A stretch of 64,000 nucleotides of DNA from assembly GCF_014268495.2 (NCBI RefSeq), contig NZ_CP077087.1, forward strand, positions 1,367,501-1,431,500, read 5' to 3'. The notes below the pieces were generated by a model that did no database searches, was not told the DNA's origin, and saw only the letters and a list, made by a program, of their open reading frames with translations. Positions within the stretch are counted from its first letter, which is position 1, and every line of letters starts with the position of its first letter. Below, in pieces: positions 1-8,297 of this stretch. The stretch comes from Pseudomonas monsensis. GTDB lineage: Bacteria; Pseudomonadota; Gammaproteobacteria; Pseudomonadales; Pseudomonadaceae. A program made the position numbers and the translations under genes.

Positions 1-672
1 AACGAAGCGCTGTGGCTCGCCGCTGAGCGGGAACTTGTCGGCGATGGTTTTCGCCAGAGTGTTGGCGGCAATCTCGGCGCCTTCCGGCGTCCAGTGGGTG
101 TCGGTGCGCAGGAACACTTGCTGACCATTGTGCTTGGCCTGTTGCAGTGGCTTGAGCAGGTCAGGAGCAAGGATCTTGTCCGCCGCGACGCGGTGGTGGA
201 AATCCTCATAAAGGTTTTCGTGAATGCTCGCCGGTTTCACTTCGCCCAGATGCTCCGGGTACAGACGAACCTTGGCCGGCACGATCGCCATCACCAGTTT
301 CACGCCTTTCTCTTTCAGGGTCTGGCGCACGCCTTCAACCAGCGCGTAGTTGCCTTGCAGGTTCAGCTCTTCGTTGACGATCGGGTTGAATTCCTCGTCG
401 CTGTACAACCACTGATCGCGACCGAGCACCACGCCCGGACGACCCTCGTTGAACAGTTTGAAATCCAGCGCGGCCCAGAGGTTGGTGCCCAGACGCTTGA
501 TCGGAAACTGGTCGTCGTAGTGGGTTTCCACAGCCTTGGTCCAGCGGCCGTTGAGCACCGTCGCGTCGGCGTTGGTGCTGAAACCGAAGAAGCTGCGAAC
601 CGACCACAGACCGAGGACCAACAAGGTCACCAGGAACAGGGCGATGTAGAAGATGCGTAATGAGCGGGTCAT
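1..672 (-). CDS. algJ: Alginate O-acetyltransferase AlgJ (3' part cut by window edge)
   Basis: The visible 224 codons encode the N-terminal part of AlgJ, a periplasmic, membrane-anchored SGNH-like acetylesterase that works with AlgI, AlgF and AlgX to O-acetylate mannuronate. The ATG at 672 lies 10 bases after algI. A hydrophobic anchor follows (residues 6-24), then the family motif D-T-H-W with Asp191 and His193, which match the catalytic Asp190/His192 reported for P. aeruginosa AlgJ. The catalytic Ser lies beyond the left edge. It is last of the visible operon genes; algF and algA should follow off-window. Identity is secure; the gene is partial only because of the window boundary. Confidence 0.95.
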   Translation of the reverse strand, partial: MTRSLRIFYIALFLVTLLVLGLWSVRSFFGFSTNADATVLNGRWTKAVETHYDDQFPIKRLGTNLWAALDFKLFNEGRPGVVLGRDQWLYSDEEFNPIVNEELNLQGNYALVEGVRQTLKEKGVKLVMAIVPAKVRLYPEHLGEVKPASIHENLYEDFHHRVAADKILAPDLLKPLQQAKHNGQQVFLRTDTHWTPEGAEIAANTLAKTIADKFPLSGEPQRFV

Positions 673-682
673 GTCAGATCCC

Positions 683-2248
683 TCAGAACTGGAAGTAAAG
701 GAACGGCGAGAAGCTTTGCGCCGAAAGTTTGAGAATCGAAGCGATGAACAGCAGCAGGATCAGCCCGCGCATCACGTAGCGCGACCAGTCCGCCGTCCAG
801 TAAGCCGGTTGCACCTGGGCTTCGACGCCGACGGTGTAGCCAGGCTCGTGGATGTTCGCCGGGTTTTCGCCAGGGGCGGCTTTGATCATTCCTGGCGTGG
901 CGGTGGCAGGGCCGTTGGCCTCGACGTTGACTTCAGGTTTGCTCTTGGCCGGCGGCTGGTTGGTGTACAGATCACGCAGACCGAAGAACGCCAGCGTCAC
1001 GTAAGCCACCACCAGCGTCGCCACTTGCAGACCGGTGAGGCTGGCCTGATTGAGTTCCGACAGCGACCAGTCGCCGAAGCTGAACATCGCGCCGTACATG
1101 CGCCCGGCAACGTGCAGGTTCTCGGCACGGAAGATCACCCAGCCCATGACCACGAGCAGGAAGGTCAGCGCCCAGCGGATCGGGTTGAGGCTGCGCGGCG
1201 AGGTGTTCAGGCCCAGCGCTTTTTCAATCGCCAGCCACATGCCGTGCCAGGCGCCCCAGACGATGTAAGTGATGTTCGCACCGTGCCACAGACCACCGAG
1301 GAGCATGGTCAGGAACAGGTTGCGATAGGTCATCAGCGTGCCTTTACGGTTGCCGCCGAGGGTGATGTACAGGTAGTCACGCAGCCAGGTCGACAGGCTG
1401 ATGTGCCAGCGGCGCCAGAACTCGGTGATCGACTGGCTGATGTACGGCTGCTTGAAGTTTTCCATGAAGCGGAAACCCATCATCAGGCCCAGGCCGATGG
1501 CCATGTCGCTGTAACCGGAGAAGTCGAAATACAGCTGCGCGGTGTACGCCAGCGCGCCGAGCCAGGCATCACCGGTAGTCGGGTTTTGCAGGGCGAAGCA
1601 GTGGTCGGCGACCACGGCGAGGGTGTCGGCAATGAACACCTTCTTGATGAAACCCTGCATGAACCGCGTGCAGCCCTCGGAGAACTTGTCGAGGGTGTGG
1701 GTGCGGTTGTTGAACTGGTCGGCGAGGTCGCGGAAACGCAGGACCGGGCCGGCAATCAGGTGCGGGAAGATCGCCACGAACGCCGCGAAGTCGATCAGGT
1801 TGCGGGTGGCCGGGGTGTCGCCGCGATACACGTCGATGATGTAGCTGATCGACTCGAAGATGTAGAACGAAATACCGATCGGCAACAGCACGTGGGTGAG
1901 GATGAACGGCTCAAGACCGACCGACGTCATCATCGCGTTGATGCTGTCGACGCCGAAGTTGGCGTACTTGAAGTAGCCGAGGATGCACAGGTCGACCGCG
2001 ACGCCAAGCAGCAGCCAGCGTTGTGCCGGTTTGGTGCGCACGCCGGCGGCACCGACTTTCAGGCCGATCCAGTAGTTCCACAGGGTGACGCCGGCGAACA
2101 GCGCCAGGAAGTCCACCCGCCACCACGCGTAGAACACGTAGCTGGCAATCAGCAGCAACAGGTTGCGATAGCGTTGCCCGCTCAAGTAGTACAAGCCGAG
2201 AAAGATCGGCAAGAACAGAAACAGGAACACGTTGGATGAAAATACCAT
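683..2248 (-). CDS. algI: Alginate O-acetyltransferase AlgI (MBOAT family)
   Basis: AlgI is the inner-membrane MBOAT protein that moves acetyl groups across the membrane to AlgJ/AlgX for alginate O-acetylation. The product is 521 aa with many membrane segments. The invariant MBOAT His falls in the Gly-Gly-Leu-Trp-His segment at His322, the same number as in P. aeruginosa AlgI. The reading frame is open 13 codons further upstream (to 2287), but the ATG at 2248 starts the canonical MVFSSNVF N-terminus and has a GGAGAG ribosome site 6 bases before it. A 374-base repeat-filled gap separates it from algL, which is unusual inside this operon. Confidence 0.96.
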   Translation of the reverse strand: MVFSSNVFLFLFLPIFLGLYYLSGQRYRNLLLLIASYVFYAWWRVDFLALFAGVTLWNYWIGLKVGAAGVRTKPAQRWLLLGVAVDLCILGYFKYANFGVDSINAMMTSVGLEPFILTHVLLPIGISFYIFESISYIIDVYRGDTPATRNLIDFAAFVAIFPHLIAGPVLRFRDLADQFNNRTHTLDKFSEGCTRFMQGFIKKVFIADTLAVVADHCFALQNPTTGDAWLGALAYTAQLYFDFSGYSDMAIGLGLMMGFRFMENFKQPYISQSITEFWRRWHISLSTWLRDYLYITLGGNRKGTLMTYRNLFLTMLLGGLWHGANITYIVWGAWHGMWLAIEKALGLNTSPRSLNPIRWALTFLLVVMGWVIFRAENLHVAGRMYGAMFSFGDWSLSELNQASLTGLQVATLVVAYVTLAFFGLRDLYTNQPPAKSKPEVNVEANGPATATPGMIKAAPGENPANIHEPGYTVGVEAQVQPAYWTADWSRYVMRGLILLLFIASILKLSAQSFSPFLYFQF

Positions 2249-2370
2249 CCCGATCTCTCCATGTTTGAACCAACAGTCAAGGGCCAAAGCCCCCCCAAAC
2301 CCCCCGTGGTAGTGGAGGGGTGAAACGGTGTTGCTGTCAGGGTTGTGCAGGGCCTTGAAAGCTCCCTCAC

Positions 2371-2614
2371 CCCCCGCCCTCTCCCGGAGGGAGAGGGAGC
2401 CTGATCTCCATGGTTTTCAAAAATGGAGATCGGCTCGGTATTTCCTTGCAGCCTGATCTCGTTTTTTCAAAGCCTGAGATCAACTCGGTGTTTCCTTGCA
2501 GTCTGATCTCGATTGTTTTTCAACTGAGATCGACTCGATATTTCAGGTCGGCGGATTTCTCAAAAGCACCTCGGTCAGTCCCCTCTCCCTCCGGGAGAGG
2601 GCTAGGGTGAGGGG
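2371..2614. repeat. MITE-like composite repeat with three tandem hairpins between algL and algI
   Basis: The gap between algL and algI (2249-2622) holds two inverted copies of a palindromic block, built on CCCTCTCCCGGAGGGAGAGG, at 2371-2400 and 2580-2614. Between them are three tandem units starting at 2401, 2453 and 2503 (periods 52 and 50). Each unit has an inverted pair GATCTC...GAGATC followed by a CTCGGTATTTCCTTGCAG-like tail; the first pair is 9 bp and perfect (2403-2411 / 2423-2431). Related blocks occur at 15615-15762 and 63575-63940. No gene is seen in the gap. In the operon transcript these would fold into consecutive stem-loops. Confidence 0.85.
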
Positions 2615-2622
2615 CTTTTGCT

Positions 2623-3747
2623 TCATGAGCCTTTGTTGCCCTTTTCATGCGAAGGGTCGTAGACCTTGGTCAGGTCGCCACCCAGGCGGAAGGTCTTGAA
2701 CGGTTGCATGCCGTGCTTCTTCTCGATCACATCCGGCGGGCAGGTGTAGAGCGTGCAGAACGGTTCGAGCCAGGCGAATTTCATGTCCTCTTTGAGGTCG
2801 GTCATGTCCTGCTCTTTACCGTTCTTCTTCTCGAATGCATCCGGGTCTTTCACCCCGGCCAGCACCCGATCACCCAGACGTTTCAGCGCGCCGTTGTTTT
2901 CCTGACGCAAGTCGACACCGTTGACCTGGGCGAAACTGGCGATCATTGCCAGCGGCGGCAGGGCGTAGTTGTGATAGGCGAGGGCGCGTTGCTGGCGCTT
3001 GAGTTCGTTCGGCAGGAAGCCGTCGGCGTCGACTTGATTGACTCCGACCTTGTATTCCTTCACCGCCCAGTCGAACAGGTCGCGGCGGTTGGTGGCGACG
3101 GCGGTGGCCATCACCGACCACGCGGCCCAGTACGAGTGGTTGTTGGTTTTTTCCAGCGGCAGGTTGTCCCAGTCGCTGACCACCTGATCGGCCATTTTGC
3201 TGAACCACGCCTCGATCAACTGCGCTTCCTGCTGATGCTGCGCCAGCGGATGCGAGTCAGAGAACTTCAGGCGAATGTACGAAGAGGCCATGCTGCCCAG
3301 CGCCCATTTGCGCATCGACTTGCCGGTGTGGTTGAAGTCTTTCGACATCAACGCATCGGCCTTGGCCCACGCGGTCAGCCAGTTCAGCGTGCAATCGAGC
3401 TGCTCCGGGCGACCGTCGCGCATGAACTGCATCACCCGTTTGGCGGTGCCGCGTTCCAGCGTGGTGATGTCTTTGGTGGTGTCGCGAAAGGCTTTTTCCG
3501 ACTGCACGTTCAGTGTCGCGCGGGCCTTGTCCGAACCTTCGTATTTGCTGCGAAATTGCAGCGGTCCGGTGTAGGGCGTTGGCATCGCGTCACAGCCTTC
3601 GCTCTTGTCGCCGGTCTTGAATTTATCCACCGGGGCGAAGTAGCCCTGCGGCGGACGCAGTGGCGCGGCGGCCTGAGTGGCCCCGGCGAACATCGCCAGG
3701 GTCAGCAGGGATGGTGCAAGCAAGTGTTTGATCGTTCGATTTCGCAT
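2623..3747 (-). CDS. algL: Poly(beta-D-mannuronate) lyase AlgL
   Basis: AlgL is the periplasmic alginate lyase (polysaccharide lyase family 5) that degrades polymer misrouted into the periplasm and helps the export complex. The protein is 374 aa with a signal peptide ending near Ala-Ala around residue 27. The catalytic segment N-N-H-S-Y-W gives Asn203/His204, with Arg251 and Tyr258 further on, aligning at +2 with the P. aeruginosa residues. An ATG at 3759 overlaps the algX stop (ATGA), but the ATG at 3747 is preferred because GAGG lies about 7 bases upstream and the signal peptide is more normal; the choice adds or removes four residues only. Confidence 0.95.
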   Translation of the reverse strand: MRNRTIKHLLAPSLLTLAMFAGATQAAAPLRPPQGYFAPVDKFKTGDKSEGCDAMPTPYTGPLQFRSKYEGSDKARATLNVQSEKAFRDTTKDITTLERGTAKRVMQFMRDGRPEQLDCTLNWLTAWAKADALMSKDFNHTGKSMRKWALGSMASSYIRLKFSDSHPLAQHQQEAQLIEAWFSKMADQVVSDWDNLPLEKTNNHSYWAAWSVMATAVATNRRDLFDWAVKEYKVGVNQVDADGFLPNELKRQQRALAYHNYALPPLAMIASFAQVNGVDLRQENNGALKRLGDRVLAGVKDPDAFEKKNGKEQDMTDLKEDMKFAWLEPFCTLYTCPPDVIEKKHGMQPFKTFRLGGDLTKVYDPSHEKGNKGS

Positions 3748-3755
3748 AGCAGACC

Positions 3756-5207
3756 TCATTGCCCGACCTGAGCGGTTTGTTGCCCAGCGCCCGGGAATAC
3801 GTTGCGTTTGCAGATTTTCGCTTCGACTTTTTGTGGCGCGGTGCCCGCTTCCGGGCCCTGGACTTCGACGGCCAGCAGGTTTTGCGAGGCCCAGTCTTCG
3901 TCCGTGCGCAGCTCAAAGGCGAAACGACCGTCGGTGTCGGAAGTTTCCGGTTTCTCGATCTTGATGTCCTCGTGGCGACCGTTCATGTACCAGAGGGTGG
4001 CTTGCAGGGTTTTCACCGAAGGGTCGGCGAAGCGGATGTCGACCTGATGGCTGCTGTTCTGCAGGTTCAGGTTTTTGCTGTTGACCAGCAGTTCCTGTTT
4101 GCCGCCCGGCTTGAGCGTGGTGCTGGCGGACATTTGCGCGTCTTTGCCTTCGCAGCCGTTGTCGAGCAGGGACATCATCTGGCGATAGATGGTTTCCTGG
4201 TCGAGGCGGTACAGCGGCGAGAATTCCCAGATGAGAATTTTCGGCGGGGTCTTCTGGAATTCGTCGCTGCCCAGGTACTGCAGCATCGAACCTTCCAGGC
4301 CGCCGCCGGGAAAGGCGACGTTGAGAATGTCGGCGCCGATCGCCTCTTCGAGGAAGCCGGCGAAGTTGTAGTTCTTGCCGCTGTGCGAGGTGCCCACGAG
4401 GGTGATTTGCGGGTTGCCGGAATCCCCGAACAGGTCGCCGTCACCGGCTTCGCCTTTCGGCTCGGTGGTGAACTGGTCCATGTACTGGATCGCGTAACTG
4501 GTGCCGCACAGTTGCCCGGCCATGTTGTGCAGGGTGCCGGTCTTGCCCATGCGCCCGGAGCGCTTGGTCTCGAATTCACGCTTGGGAATGTCGGCGAAGG
4601 CCGGAATCTGCTTGACCTTCTCGGCGACGATTTTCGCCGTGCGCTGGGCGCCATATGGGGTCCAGTGCTGGTCGCCGCGGAAGTAGAAATCGTGAGCGGG
4701 CAGGGTGTCCGGCAGCGACTCGTTGGTCAGCGGCGACAGGTCCGGCACCACGTATCCCATCTGCGCGAAACGCCCGAGCATGGTCTTGTAGTTGCCCAGC
4801 GCTTTCTCGTAATCGAACGCGGCTTTTTCCTGCGGGTTGAGCTTGTTGCGGTTCACCAGGCCACGGGTCGGCTGGTAAACGATCACCAGTTCGACGCCTT
4901 TGGCTTTGAACGCATCGTGCAGCTGTTGCAGGCGTTTGTAACCGGCCGGGGTGGTGTTGAACTCGGTGCGCAAGTCTTCTTGTGTGCGGAACAGCCAGTC
5001 GCCCTGCGCCTGCACCAGGGTGGTGAAGTTCTGCTGATAACGCGTGGTGTAGTTCTTCGCGTCATGCGCGGCCGGGCACAGGTTGCAGCACGGTTCGGCG
5101 GTGAACTCGGGCGCTTTCACTTCGTCCGCACGGGCGCCGTTGCTGGCCGCCAGAATGCCCACGGTCAGGGCCGACAGGCTGAGTAATCTGATCAAGTGTG
5201 GGTGCAT
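3756..5207 (-). CDS. algX: Alginate O-acetyltransferase/scaffold protein AlgX
   Basis: AlgX is a periplasmic two-domain protein, with an SGNH hydrolase-like acetyltransferase domain and a C-terminal carbohydrate-binding module. It acetylates mannuronate directly and links AlgK to the export machinery. The 483-aa product has a signal peptide (to about residue 27). The catalytic triad is visible as Asp179 and His181 in G-D-Q-H-W and Ser274 in G-T-S-H-S, a constant +5 from the P. aeruginosa numbering. The C-terminal ~130 residues are the binding module. It is 10 bases after algG and overlaps the alternative algL start, as expected for one operon. Confidence 0.96.
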   Translation of the reverse strand: MHPHLIRLLSLSALTVGILAASNGARADEVKAPEFTAEPCCNLCPAAHDAKNYTTRYQQNFTTLVQAQGDWLFRTQEDLRTEFNTTPAGYKRLQQLHDAFKAKGVELVIVYQPTRGLVNRNKLNPQEKAAFDYEKALGNYKTMLGRFAQMGYVVPDLSPLTNESLPDTLPAHDFYFRGDQHWTPYGAQRTAKIVAEKVKQIPAFADIPKREFETKRSGRMGKTGTLHNMAGQLCGTSYAIQYMDQFTTEPKGEAGDGDLFGDSGNPQITLVGTSHSGKNYNFAGFLEEAIGADILNVAFPGGGLEGSMLQYLGSDEFQKTPPKILIWEFSPLYRLDQETIYRQMMSLLDNGCEGKDAQMSASTTLKPGGKQELLVNSKNLNLQNSSHQVDIRFADPSVKTLQATLWYMNGRHEDIKIEKPETSDTDGRFAFELRTDEDWASQNLLAVEVQGPEAGTAPQKVEAKICKRNVFPGAGQQTAQVGQ

Positions 5208-5217
5208 AAAATTATCC

Positions 5218-6789
5218 TCAGTCCTGCATTTCGGTCTGGCGTTCGACAGGGTCGATCAGCACGGCTTTCTGCTGGCGCACCAGCAGGTCGAGAATTTCAT
5301 CCTGGCGCTCGCCGAGGATGCCGTTGAAGCTGATGCCGCTGGATTTGGTCGGCGCCAGCATCGACACGCGATACAGCTCGACGCTCAAGGGCGAGTCGAT
5401 CGACAGCGGGCCGCTGCCGTTGGCCGCCAGTTCACCGCCAACCACAATCAGCGACACCTGGGCATCGAACGGGTCGAGCTTGATGTCACGGTCGGTGTCG
5501 GTCAGGTCCTTGATGTGGCCGTAGACGCCGGTCAGGCCGTTGGCCATGGCGACGTTTTCGTACAGGCGGATGTTCACGCTGTTACGAATGCGGATGCCGT
5601 GGCGCTTGTTGCTGATGACCTTGTTGCCCCACAGCAGGTTGTCGGCGGACTCGTAGAGCGTGATGCCGTCGGTGTGGTTCTTGTAGATCTCGTTGTAGGC
5701 AATGATGTTGTTGACGCTGTTACGGTCGATCACCAGGCCCGAGAGGTGGTTGTCGAAGCTCTTGTTGTTGAAGATGAAGCTGTCGTTGACCTCACGGGAA
5801 ATAATGATCCCGTGCTTCTTCTTCGTACCGTGGACGGTGTTCTCGGCAATGATCAGACCGTGGGAACGGTCGTGCGGGTCGATGCCGTAGACGATGTTGT
5901 CTTTGTAGGTGTTGCCCTTGACCACAAAGTCGCGGGTCTCGTAGCAGTAGAAGCCGTACCACATGTCGGAGAACTCGGAACCGACGATCCAGCCGGTCGG
6001 CTCGGGACGCTTGAGCACCTTGGCCATGTTCGGCGTGTACTGGGAAATACTCACCCCGTACGACTTACTGTTGGCGTAGCCGAAACTGGCCATCTTGCTG
6101 TTGACGATGTAGGTCTCGGTGCCACCCCAGGCCAGCAGGAACGGACGGAATTCCTTCGGCGAACGGAACGTTGCCGGGCCGTTGTCCTTTTCGCGCCAGC
6201 CGGTGACTTTGGTGTCACGCACAAACAGTTGGCCGTCGTTGACCATGAATGCACCGGCCTCTTGCGACAGGCGCAGTTCCTGGGTCTGACCGTCGATTTC
6301 GAGGATGCCTTTGCGGCCGACCACGATCGGCAACTTCGACAAGTACACGCCCGGCGAGGTCTCGCTGAAATACTGCTTGGGCAGTTTCTGCGCCAGATCC
6401 TTGAGGTTCAGGTAACCGTCGTCGACGAAGATCGCCTGCGGGATGCCGTGCTGACGCACCACCCATTCGGCCATCTTGTTGTCGCCGCCGATGAAGTCCT
6501 TCAGCGCGTCTTCCTGCATCATCCGGCGCACGCTGACTTTGCCTGCTTTGCTGCGAACGATTTTCGCGGCGGCGGCTTCGGCGGTGTAGCCGGAAATGTC
6601 CGGCAGTTTCGGCGCGGCCAGATTCAGCGCCTCGGTGGGTGCGCTGCTGACGGTGTAGGTCTTGGCTTGTTGCAGCTCTTTCGCGGTGGTCACCGGCTTA
6701 AGCGGTTCCACAGTCGCGAAGGCGCTGGCGCTGGCCAGCAGCATCGCGCCGGCCAGCAGGCTGAGTGAGCCTGTCCTGGTGCTGATCAT
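5218..6789 (-). CDS. algG: Mannuronan C5-epimerase AlgG
   Basis: AlgG converts polymer-level mannuronate to guluronate in the periplasm. The 523-aa product has a signal peptide (cleavage near Ala-Phe-Ala, residue 25) and a C-terminal right-handed beta-helix with many N/G/V-rich repeats. The catalytic D-P-H-D-R-S motif lies at 304-309. An upstream in-frame ATG at 6816 overlaps the algE stop (TGATG), but the ATG at 6789 is chosen because AGGGAG lies 8-9 bases before it and the signal peptide then starts normally. Confidence 0.95.
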   Translation of the reverse strand: MISTRTGSLSLLAGAMLLASASAFATVEPLKPVTTAKELQQAKTYTVSSAPTEALNLAAPKLPDISGYTAEAAAAKIVRSKAGKVSVRRMMQEDALKDFIGGDNKMAEWVVRQHGIPQAIFVDDGYLNLKDLAQKLPKQYFSETSPGVYLSKLPIVVGRKGILEIDGQTQELRLSQEAGAFMVNDGQLFVRDTKVTGWREKDNGPATFRSPKEFRPFLLAWGGTETYIVNSKMASFGYANSKSYGVSISQYTPNMAKVLKRPEPTGWIVGSEFSDMWYGFYCYETRDFVVKGNTYKDNIVYGIDPHDRSHGLIIAENTVHGTKKKHGIIISREVNDSFIFNNKSFDNHLSGLVIDRNSVNNIIAYNEIYKNHTDGITLYESADNLLWGNKVISNKRHGIRIRNSVNIRLYENVAMANGLTGVYGHIKDLTDTDRDIKLDPFDAQVSLIVVGGELAANGSGPLSIDSPLSVELYRVSMLAPTKSSGISFNGILGERQDEILDLLVRQQKAVLIDPVERQTEMQD

Positions 6790-6815
6790 GTCGGGCACTC
6801 CCTTGGCGGTTTGCA

Positions 6816-8297
6816 TCAGAAGCGCCAGATCACGTCGATGAACGCGCGGTGCATGTACGAATCAACCTGCTTGCCGTAGGCATCGCCCGGCTTGAACACA
6901 CCGCCACGGAAGCGCACGAGGGCCGACGGCTCGTCGATCGACTGGCTCAGGGCGGCCGGCAACAAGCCTTGCTTGAAGTACTTGGTGACGACCAGGTCCA
7001 TCTCCTGACCGAGGTCCTTGTTGCCGTCTTCAAGCGGCAGCGAGGTGCTGGAAAGAATCGCGCCGGTGGCGTCGTCGGTGTTGTTTTCCACCGCATTGAT
7101 GCCGTTGCTGCCGACCGGCTTGTTGCCGTCGACACGCCAGAACTTGTGGTAGATCAGGCTGGCGTCGTACTCGTCGTTGACCATCCAGGAACCGAACAGG
7201 GTGGCGGTCTGCATGTTGTTCATTTCGCCACGGAAGGCTTCGCCGAAACGGTGCACCCGCGAGCGGGTACCGGTGTAGTTGGAGCGGTTGCTCTCCAGAC
7301 CGTTCTGCTCGTAATCGGCGCTGGCGCGGGCATAGGCACCGCCGACTTGCCATTGCGGATCAATGCGCAGACGCACACCGATGTCGGTGGCCCAGCCGTT
7401 GACGTCTTCGCTGCGCTTGGCTTGTGCCGGGCGCGAGCCATCGGCGTTGAGGGCGTTGACCGTGTCACGGTCGCCGCTCATGCCGGTGATGCTGCCCCAA
7501 TAGTTGACGGTGTTGGTGTTGCGCCAGTTGTAGGCGTCGCTGTCGGCGGTCAGGCCGAGCCAGCTGATGTCACCGTTCTGGGTTTTATCCAGCGAGTCGC
7601 GCGGGACGCCCGGCTCGGCGTAATCGAGTTTGCCGTCATCGTGAGTGTGATGACCGCGAATGCCGACCCATTGCCCTGGCGTCCACTGGTAAGCGGCGTC
7701 GGCGTAGGCGTGCAGGCGATCCTTGTCTTTCGGCGCCAGCTCTTTGAGGTCGGTGCGGTATTCGCTGAAACGCTCGGCGACGCCGACGTTGGCACGCAGC
7801 AGGGTGGTGTCGAAGGTCCAGTTCAGCGCTTCGATATTGGTGTCGCGCCATTGGCCGTCGTCATTGCGCAGGCGCTGGCGACCGAACTTGAGCATCTCGC
7901 CCGGGTATGGGGTGAGGCCGCTGTAGCCAACCCAGAATTCGCGCATCGCCAGATAGTTTTTCTTGGTTTTGCGATCACCGTTGTCGGTGGCTTGTTCACC
8001 GTCGGATTGTTGCAGGGTGTCGGTTTCGATGATGTCGGTCGAGGTCACGGCCTGGCCCATGGCGTAGGCGCTCCACGCACCGCTTTCGCCGTAGACCCAC
8101 GGACGCAGGTCGAGGCCCAAGCCGTTGACGTCGCCGCCACTGGCGGTGCCGAGGTCGCGGTCGTCTTCGGACTGGCCGGTGATTTTCACTTCCAGGCCGA
8201 AGTTCTTCGATTCAGTGATCGCGGCCAGTGTCGGGCAAGACCAGATCAGCGCGAACGTGAGGCCAATGCCGGCCTTCACAAAGGGATTCAACTTCAT
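6816..8297 (-). CDS. algE: Alginate outer-membrane export porin AlgE
   Basis: AlgE is the 18-stranded outer-membrane barrel through which alginate leaves the cell. The 493-aa product has a signal peptide (residues 1-26), alternating amphipathic strands with many Trp/Tyr residues, and ends in ...W-R-F, a C-terminal Phe being typical of barrels inserted by the BAM complex. Its start codon overlaps the algK stop by four bases (8294-8297) and its stop abuts the alternative algG ATG, indicating translational coupling. Identity rests on sequence resemblance and on its fixed place between algK and algG. Confidence 0.95.
   Translation of the reverse strand: MKLNPFVKAGIGLTFALIWSCPTLAAITESKNFGLEVKITGQSEDDRDLGTASGGDVNGLGLDLRPWVYGESGAWSAYAMGQAVTSTDIIETDTLQQSDGEQATDNGDRKTKKNYLAMREFWVGYSGLTPYPGEMLKFGRQRLRNDDGQWRDTNIEALNWTFDTTLLRANVGVAERFSEYRTDLKELAPKDKDRLHAYADAAYQWTPGQWVGIRGHHTHDDGKLDYAEPGVPRDSLDKTQNGDISWLGLTADSDAYNWRNTNTVNYWGSITGMSGDRDTVNALNADGSRPAQAKRSEDVNGWATDIGVRLRIDPQWQVGGAYARASADYEQNGLESNRSNYTGTRSRVHRFGEAFRGEMNNMQTATLFGSWMVNDEYDASLIYHKFWRVDGNKPVGSNGINAVENNTDDATGAILSSTSLPLEDGNKDLGQEMDLVVTKYFKQGLLPAALSQSIDEPSALVRFRGGVFKPGDAYGKQVDSYMHRAFIDVIWRF

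Noticed and set aside
653..2239. 528-codon plus-strand frame over algI
   Set aside because: It mirrors algI; high-GC codon use leaves antisense frames open. The product is R/H/Q-rich, has no domain, and lacks a ribosome site.
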